Positions 56,999-64,000 of a DNA stretch of 64,000 nt are shown piece after piece. The stretch spans positions 114,986,004 through 115,050,003 of the forward strand of contig CM030363.1 in assembly GCA_017893485.1 (NCBI GenBank), in the 5' to 3' direction. Under the pieces are notes generated by a model. That model was not told the DNA's origin and made no database searches. It saw only the letters and a list, made by a program, of their open reading frames with translations. How positions within the stretch are numbered: the stretch's first letter is position 1; each line of letters opens with the position of its first letter. Made by a program: the position numbers and the translations under genes. The stretch comes from Hemerocallis citrina (taxonomy: Eukaryota; Streptophyta; Magnoliopsida; Asparagales; Asphodelaceae).

Positions 56999-58930
56999 CA
57001 TGCTAGAGTATGTGCGAATTGATGAATCATTTTTGTATGAAAAATTTATGCATGTTAGAATAGTAGTCAAAACAATGCAACATGTATGAAAAATAATTTT
57101 TGATGCTAATTTGGTAAAGAAATGTTGAATTAACCTCACTAATATATTTTATGAGTAGAGAAATTTTTATAGAGGAGTTTGGATGAAAAACATGTTTTTA
57201 TTTTAAAATTGGTTATATGTGTTTCTAATACAATTTTGGGAGGAAGACTTTGTTATATTGTCAAAAAGGAAATTTTATAAAGTTTAAATAAATATACTAT
57301 ACTCTATTTTTATTGAACACTCTGGTTTTTCTTGGCCATTTTGTTTTTCTTTTTGGTTTCTTTTGATATTTTGAGTTTCTTAGTGAAATAAAAATTGGAA
57401 AACTATACTAATATTCCTCTAAAATTGTTTAGACTTTATAAAAATTATTTCTATAATATTTTGATATATTTTGTGAGTATTGAAAGAGGATTTCACATTA
57501 AATATTGTTGAAGGACTCGATTTTTATGGATTAAAATGTGACTATTGTTTAATTTAAGAGAAATGAAAGTTTGGAATGCACTTAGATTCTTCTTAATGAG
57601 ATTTTTTGATTATTAGTACTTGATTAAGATTATTTGAATTGCACACAATGCTATAAGTGATTAAATGGATGAAAGAGGTTGAATTGAATCATTTCATGCT
57701 GTGAGATTTTAAAGAAATGTTTCTCTTTGTGAAAGAAATTTTGAATAAAGAAATAGAAATATTATTTTGATATTGAATATGAATTATTGTTGATCTCCAG
57801 AAAGAGATAGTTGTTGGAATCTAGAGGCTAGGCGAGACCCTAGTGACCAGCAAGATTTATTAATGAATTTGAGAGCTAACCAGTGTGGGTTGAGCATCTC
57901 GTGAGAAGTAGCCAGTTTGGGCTGACTGTCTCTTTTATTTGGTTTAAGTCCGGTAGGGTATGCTAGCTCTAGGTTGTGATGATTTTCTTCTAAAACAAAC
58001 TAAAAATGTATGGACTACACTATAGTGGAGATGTGATGAAAATAAGAGAAAAACAAAAGTATGAGGGCCTCGAATTTACGGTGTGAGAGTGTTCACAGGC
58101 TGTCTACATGATGCGTCATGTCATGATGTGAATACATATTCGGAATTATCGGGATCCTAACGACGCTTGTGAGGTGTTTGGTGACTACGTAGTGTCATTA
58201 TCCCATGACAGAGGCGAATTGTCTATAGGCTGTCTACATGATGCGTCATGTCATGACATGGGATTTCCCTCCAGGCTGTCTGGACATGGGCTTGTAACTC
58301 ATAGAACATCTAGGATACTTACCGTAGTTACCGTAGTAGTTTAACTCAGGGCCAGGGATCCAACCCTACAAGATGAAGTACGATTAAGAGCTTGCCCTCG
58401 AACCTATGTAGTATGGGATGCATAGAATCCGAATAAGTGTGCATTAGTGTCATTTAATATAAATAACTGCATTAAGGATTAGGTGCACAGCACCCACGAC
58501 ATCAATAGGATGGTCCTTCTTTAGCTTTATTTGTGATCAAGTTTGTGTTTTTTAAAGTATTTAAGAATCGTTATACTTTCGGCATAGTGAGGATGGCTGT
58601 GTATAATATTTCGTCGGTTGTAAACAAATGACGTGCCTACAGTTTCATATGCAGGACTTGGAGTTTACAAGAAGATATAAAAATAAATTTGTTGCTGATG
58701 ATTACTTAAAAACTAAAATTGTTATAATTGTATATTTATCATTGTTGCATTTTATTTATTCCGCTGCGTGTTGATGTAAAAAGACTCTGCTGTAATAAAA
58801 GTTTTAAATTCCTTGTAAAATTGTACGAAGTGAAGTGTAAAGATCCTGTGGAACTTCGAATTCAGACTTATTCGGAATTTGGGGTGTTATTGAATTCAGG
58901 CTTATTTGGAATTTGAGGTGTTACAAGGCT

Positions 58931-61249
58931 AGCATCTTGTTGGAGCTAGGAGCAACATCCAAGGAGTCTTCTTCCACTTTTCTTTCCTCAACTAAGGTGG
59001 GTGATTCTTGAACTTTCTAAAATGTAATAGTATGCATGTGTAGAAATATTGATGCATGAAATTGATAATTCATATGAATTTTAGTTAATTTTGTGATGAT
59101 GTTATTTGAATATTTGATAAAGTATGAAAAGAAATGCATGCTAATTGAAATATTGTTATGATTAAAAGTTGAAATGATGTTTTTAGGTGCATGGTAATAC
59201 ATCATGATTAGGATGAATAAATTTGGGGATAAATTCATACACAAAGTTGTTAATCTATGTAACGAAAGTTGTTGTTTTAAGTTTTGTTTGCACTTCAGAA
59301 AATCATATTTAATAAAATAGTTTGAATCTAGAACTAAAACTTTTTGGGAGCATCTTGTATGTGTTAGGAACATCCCTTTAAAATTTCATATGATTTTGAG
59401 GTCGTTTACTATTTTAATAAAATCTAAACTCTGAACTGGTTAGTAGTTGACTGATTGTTGGAAATCTGTACACATTTCAGTTTTTGATCATTTCAGCATT
59501 GTAATTGAAATAATTTGAGAGAAGTTAAAACTAAGAACTTGTAGTATATTTGTTGAACTTTCTGTAAAGTCCAAGAAATCGAATTTTCAGAAAGAACTGT
59601 ATTTTATATGAATTTTGCAAGACTGAACAAGTTGCTGTATTTCGATATTTCAACCTTATGTATATTTCAAAGAATTCAGGGTTATAGATACAGTATTTTG
59701 AGAAAACTTATAACTAAGAAATTGTAGTATATTTGTATACCATTATTTTGATCTAAAGAACGTAAAGTTTCGTGAAGTATAAAATTTTGTATGATTTTTA
59801 CAAATAGCATGAAATATAGTTTTCTGATTTTGAATTTACTGTTTTACAAATGATACATAGACGAAGTGATTGAGAATATTTTCTCACTGTTTTAAGTTAT
59901 ATTTTGGGGAAATAAAGATCATATTCATGCTTACATGAGATGCGAACTCAAGAGAAATATATATATGATTAAAGATGTTGAGATTGGTTTAAAATAAATC
60001 AAAGAAAAATGATGAGATGAATTTTTCAATGATGAATTTTAAAGAGATTGTGTTTTAATCTTAATTAACTTGTATTGAGAAAATTTTGATGAATATGAGA
60101 AGTGTATTGTGAAAGTGAATAGTTTGAGATTAGTGTTGAAAATTTTCATAGGTGTATTGTGAAAATTTTCATTCTCTCCAAGTGTTGAAAATGAATAGTC
60201 TGAGAATGGTACCGGCAAGTGTTGAAAATGAATAGTTGATTTGAGAAGTGCCCAATATGGGCCATCGTTCTCGGTATTTTTGTGTAAGATCGGTAGGAGG
60301 GTAAGCTAGCTCTAGGTAGTATTATTTATTCATGTATCAAACCTAAGGACAGACACTAGTTGGTGACATGATGAAACTAGAGCAAACATGAGTTATGGAC
60401 TTCAGAATGATCCTTGGAGAGAAATAGTCTCCAGTATTTCGGTACGATGGACGTAAAGGCCACAGAATGAGCCACGGAGCGGGAATGATGTCCAGTATTT
60501 CGGGAAGAGAGCGACGCTCATGGGATACTTGTTCAATGAGGGCTCTAGGATGACCTACGGAGTGATATGATCTCCAGTATTCCGGGACAATGGACGTAAG
60601 GGCCACAGAATGATCCACGGAGTGGGATCTGTCTCCAGTATTCCAAGGGCGATAGCCAATACTTGCAAAATGTCTGAATCTTGTAGTAGTCATAGTAGTA
60701 GGATGCATGGTGAGGGATCTAACCCTATAATGTGGAGTACGTAGGTGCTTGCCCTCGGACCTATTTAGGATGGGGTGCATAGAATCCGAACAAGTATGCA
60801 TTAGTGTCTTTGTAGTATAACATCTGCATTAGGCATTAATATCATACACTGACATGTTTAGAATAGTCACTCTTTACACTTTTATAGTCATTCAAGTTTG
60901 TGATTGTTAAAGTATGATATTTCGTTATAATACAGCATAGAGAGGATCACTGTTTATAACTTTGCGTCGGCTGTAATCAACTGACGTGCCCACAGATTTT
61001 CAGTGCAGGGATGGATTGTATTGGCAAGAACTTAAAAACAGTTGATGATAAATATTATATTCATGATTAAAGCTTCTAATATTAGAGTTGTATTTCGTAT
61101 TGTATTTTATTTAACTTCCTCTGTATAACTATGTAATAAACATTATTGTGTAATAAAAAGTTTTAATTTTCCTTGTAAAATTGTACAAATTAAAGTAAAA
61201 GATCATGTTTTACTACGAATTACATGTAAATGGAATTCAGGGTGTTACA
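58931..61249 (+). repeat. Right part of solo LTR C
   Basis: It continues from 31967 after the LARD. It is AT-rich with no gene. Its 3' end shares CTTGTAAAATTGTAC...GGAATTC.GGGTGTTACA with the other long LTRs of the window, and a CAGTATTTCGGGA..GACGTAAGGGCCACAGAATGA-type block is locally repeated at 60410-60660. Confidence 0.8.
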
Positions 61250-61355
61250 GGCGGAGACAATAAATCTCATAAAGATAGCCTAATCAAAAAGGAAGGTACA
61301 TTTTGCAGGATTAGCATAAAGTTGTTCTTTCCTAAAAAAACTATAGACCTGTCTC
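61250..61355 (-). pseudogene. Reina-type pol piece: RT after the active site
   Basis: On the minus strand QVYSFFRKEQLYANPAKCTF and RFIVSARG can be read, with one stop (near 61294). This is the segment that precedes the GVPADPEKIQ of 27376, and the frame runs on after removing insertion C and one ggcgg. Upstream RT, protease and gag are not in the window. Confidence 0.85.
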
Positions 61356-62693
61356 TGTTAGCTTTCGAGGGCAATCACAGATTAAATACATAGCAGAAAA
61401 ATCACAAAATATCGAAACCTAGCCATGGTTCCATGCGAAAACCATAAATCGTGTTTAGAAGTTATACCTTAAGGATGGATCTCGTGACTCCAAAATATGC
61501 CAATCACAGCACTGCAAAGATAGCGGTGCTTCTACTGTATCCACACGAATGAATCAAATCAAGATCTCCCTCGTCACGCTGTGCTAGATGCGAAGAGGGG
61601 ATGTTCCTTAAGATCTCTCTCTCACACAGTTTCTGTGACGGCTACCGTTTTTTTCATGTCTTTTCCACATAAATATATCGTATATATAGGTGCAGAAAAT
61701 CAACCCTAAGAGAGTGGTGAGGCGGTTGGACTCACTATCTGACCTGGGTCAGATTTGTGTGTGAGCCTTCTAACTTCAGTTGGCCCATTTAATCTAATTA
61801 ATTACCCAACCATGTCAGAAGTTCAAGTCTTACTAGGATTCCCAATTAAATTCATCTCATGAATTTAAATCTGAATTTCGATCCATTCTAAGTGTGTGAC
61901 CCTATAGGTTCCCATTACGTTGAAAGTAATACAAAAATCCTATTCTAGTGTTACAAATAGTGAGCGGTACTGAGCAAAACATCACTGCTACTCAAGTAAC
62001 AAAAATACCAGTGATTTGACATAACCTATTCGTGACCAATATTAGCATATATTCTAGTCATTTTGTCAAGATATCTTAATTGACCACAAGGCATAGAGCG
62101 TGTCACCCTTTTATAGTTCAATCTTTGGTTTCTTGATGTCCGAGTAGACTTACTAAAACAAATGAGCTCAATATCTCATATTAACTTATTTGAGCACGAC
62201 CATGCATTTTGCAGTCTCACTGAACCAAGGGGCCCGTAGATATCACTCCTGTTATGTAGAAGGGATAAATCATATCTAAGTCACTTACATCCCTCCGCAT
62301 GATTTATAGTATATCCAATAATCAACTTTAAAATCACCTTATTACAGGAAATATTTGGCAGCATTAAAATATACAACTTCTCATGTAGGGAACCGTAGTG
62401 AGTTAAAGTCAAAGAACTACGTACACCATGGTCACTATGAGAACCTCTTATGACACACACGAAACAATCCATACAGCATTCTCATGGTGGGTTAGTCCAG
62501 TACATTATTACTTTAATATTTACCCATGTGAAGACTTGATATCTCATATCCATTACCAGTGAGAATGGTCATCAGTCTACGCACAAACTAGTCTCTATAT
62601 ATTATTGTTGTCCTAATTCACAATAATACTTGACTAGAGATATTTAAGAATAGTGTTCTGATTTTAGCCAATAGGATCTCATAATCAAGTCAT
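61356..62693. mobile_element. Unclassified repeat, probable LTR-element edge at 61356
   Basis: RT similarity stops abruptly here and the new sequence begins TGTTAGCTTTCGAGGGCAAT, in the style of an LTR end. The candidate duplication gtctc lies just before (61351-61355). The segment has no coding region. The other end is not visible; another LTR begins at 62694, possibly inserted in it. Confidence 0.45.
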
Positions 62694-64000
62694 TGTAACA
62701 ACCCGCAAAATTGAGCTATGACAATTTTGCCCTTCGTGTGTTATGCACATGTATTTTGTACAGTTACGTATAATATATATAACATTATTAATATAAACAT
62801 TTTTACGTATTTTGTATTTGATTACTATGGATATTTTTCGTTCTTTATTTTGTATTTGAATATCTATTGATACGAGCGACACACGTATTTGCAGTGCATG
62901 TATTGGTTGTATTATTTTTCAAAATAAAAATTTATGAAGTGTACACGTTTATTTTTATTTGTGCATAAACCCTTTTATTTTGATTGAATTTAAACTAGTT
63001 TATTAAATCCACAATAAATTTGAGTGACACTTGCTTTTTTTATTCCTAACTTTTAGTGTATATTTTATGTGAACACACAAACACATAGCATGTACGTGCA
63101 CGTTTTTTCTCACCCCACACATGTGGCCGGCCAATCTCCATTGCAGGGAAAAAAATAATCGATTTGAGTTTAGATTAAGTGTACGGTTAATTAGATTAAG
63201 TCGGTGGTTAACTGTGGAGGCCTTTATGGGTTAAGATTGGTGGGTAGTTTATTAAAACCCCCCTGTAGTACTCCGTATTTTCAAATATTATTTTAAAAAT
63301 TTGAAAATGAATTAAAATGATTTTCTGGATATTTAATAAATATTTTCTAAAGATTTATCTTTTTACACGTGCGAAACACATGCCAATATTTTTCGTGTAA
63401 ATAACCAATTTTATATTTTTATTAAATTATCCTAATTATAATGGAGTATATTCTAAATTTTGGGATTTTTCTGAGTAGAGAAACTATTTTTATAAATATC
63501 TCGAAAGAGAGGGGCTTTTATGTAAAAAGCCGTTTGGACCTTAAATAAATTATGAAAATTCATTTTTACTGATATTTTGGTTCTCCATGGTTATCATTTG
63601 AATTTAAATATATTTATATTTTATTTAAAGTCGATTTGGTGAAGATTTAAACAAAAAGGGTGTTTTCGCAAATATGGAATTCATGTAGAATTTTGTGCAA
63701 ATATTTTCTGGAAAGTAAAAGTCAAATATTTTGATTAGAAAATATAATATGTATTATTAGATATTATTTCTGATTTTTCTGGATTTTTATGAATATTTTA
63801 TGATGTATTTGCAAATATTACAAAAGGGAGGGCTTTTGTGCAAAATCGCCACCCTGAGTTGTTAATCCGAATTTTTCTTAATTACTGAACTGTACTGGAT
63901 TGCTGGACAACTCAGTGATAAAAAGATTTGATTTGGTTTTGATTTAGTTAACCTATTCTAACTAAGAAAGGGGTTATATATGTAAAGTTACATTTTGAAA
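62694..64000 (+). repeat. Start of another long Del/Tekay-type LTR, cut by window end
   Basis: TGTAACAACCCGCAAAATTG is followed by gacaattttgccct..gtgttatgcac, matching the first 80 bases of the LTRs at 27377, 31968 and 42442. The rest is AT-rich without genes. The candidate left duplication is gtcat (62689-62693). Confidence 0.75.

Larger units (their letters stand above)
31968..58925 (+). mobile_element. Large non-coding LTR retrotransposon (LARD), Del/Tekay-derived
   Basis: It starts TGTAACATTTC and ends GTGTTACA, with TSD aggct at 31963-31967 and 58926-58930. The LTRs are 31968-39841 and 42442-58925, each swollen by nested insertions. The internal part (39842-42441, 2.6 kb) has a Met-tRNA-type primer site and a polypurine tract but no gag, RT or integrase. 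The leader and the sequence before the 3' LTR resemble those of the Del/Tekay element at 17339-27234, so it is probably a non-autonomous derivative of that clade. Confidence 0.9.
42442..58925 (+). repeat. 3' LTR of the LARD, split by the CACTA element
   Basis: The own sequence is 42442-44042 and 57002-58925 (about 3.5 kb), matching the 5' LTR. It ends in a short local duplication: gaattcaga.cttatt.ggaattt.gggtgtta occurs twice before the final ACA (58858-58925). Confidence 0.9.
27377..61249 (+). mobile_element. Solo LTR (insertion C), split by hAT and LARD insertions
   Basis: It starts TGTAACACCCC at 27377 and ends GGGTGTTACA at 61249. The 5-bp duplication ggcgg is at 27372-27376 and 61250-61254. 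It interrupts the Reina RT. The own sequence is 27377-27841, 31445-31967 and 58931-61249, about 3.3 kb after removing the nested hAT and LARD. No internal region or second LTR is present, so this is a solo LTR left by recombination. Its ends resemble those of the Del/Tekay LTRs. Confidence 0.88.

Overview
This is a flowering-plant nuclear window, probably eudicot. The evidence is a spliced GDSL esterase/lipase gene with plant-type short introns, and plant-specific transposon families: MULE, hAT, CACTA with TNP2 transposase, Del/Tekay and Reina chromoviruses, and a probable Helitron. The species cannot be fixed from sequence alone. About 90% of the window is transposable-element DNA.

Layout. 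1-934 is the broken N-terminal part of a MULE transposase on the minus strand. 1618-2993 is a non-autonomous hAT element with a perfect 8-bp target duplication. 3570-5098 is the one recognisable host gene, a five-exon GDSL lipase whose last exon has a 4-base insertion that removes the catalytic Asp/His block. 5735-6221 holds a short protein fragment and a G-rich tract.

From about 6222 to at least 61355 there is one nest of insertions. The base is a minus-strand Reina-type chromovirus cut into four pieces (6222-8273, 17039-17338, 27235-27376, 61250-61355). Its codons run on exactly across each insertion once one copy of the 5-bp duplication is removed. Insertion A (8274-17038, TSD gtcgc) is a gag-only, GC-rich non-autonomous LTR element full of tandem repeats. 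Insertion B (17339-27234, TSD ataat) is a young Del/Tekay element with 2.85-kb LTRs, no capsid region and two recent lesions in pol. Insertion C (27377-61249, TSD ggcgg) is a solo LTR. It was itself hit by a degenerate hAT element (27842-31444) and by a large non-coding LTR element (LARD; 31968-58925, TSD aggct).

The LARD carries a foldback MITE and a probable Helitron. It also carries a minus-strand solo LTR (35501-38361, TSD ttttg) and a 13-kb CACTA element (44043-56998, TSD cat). The last two can be checked against intact empty sites in the partner LTR. The CACTA element has a TNP2-type transposase gene with three visible lesions, a truncated second gene, hairpin-rich subterminal repeats and two arrays of a 244-bp repeat.

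Right of the nest, 61356-62693 is an unclassified repeat with a retrotransposon-like edge, and 62694-64000 is the start of another long LTR of the same superfamily.

No gene pathway or operon is present. The biology is insertion, decay and amplification of transposons next to a damaged single gene. I saw no clear new enzymatic system. The most unusual items are paired AGTCGACT palindromes kept in two diverged LTRs, an initiator-Met-tRNA-like block inside the LARD, tandem tRNA-like blocks in its LTR, and perfect hairpins at the CACTA ends.
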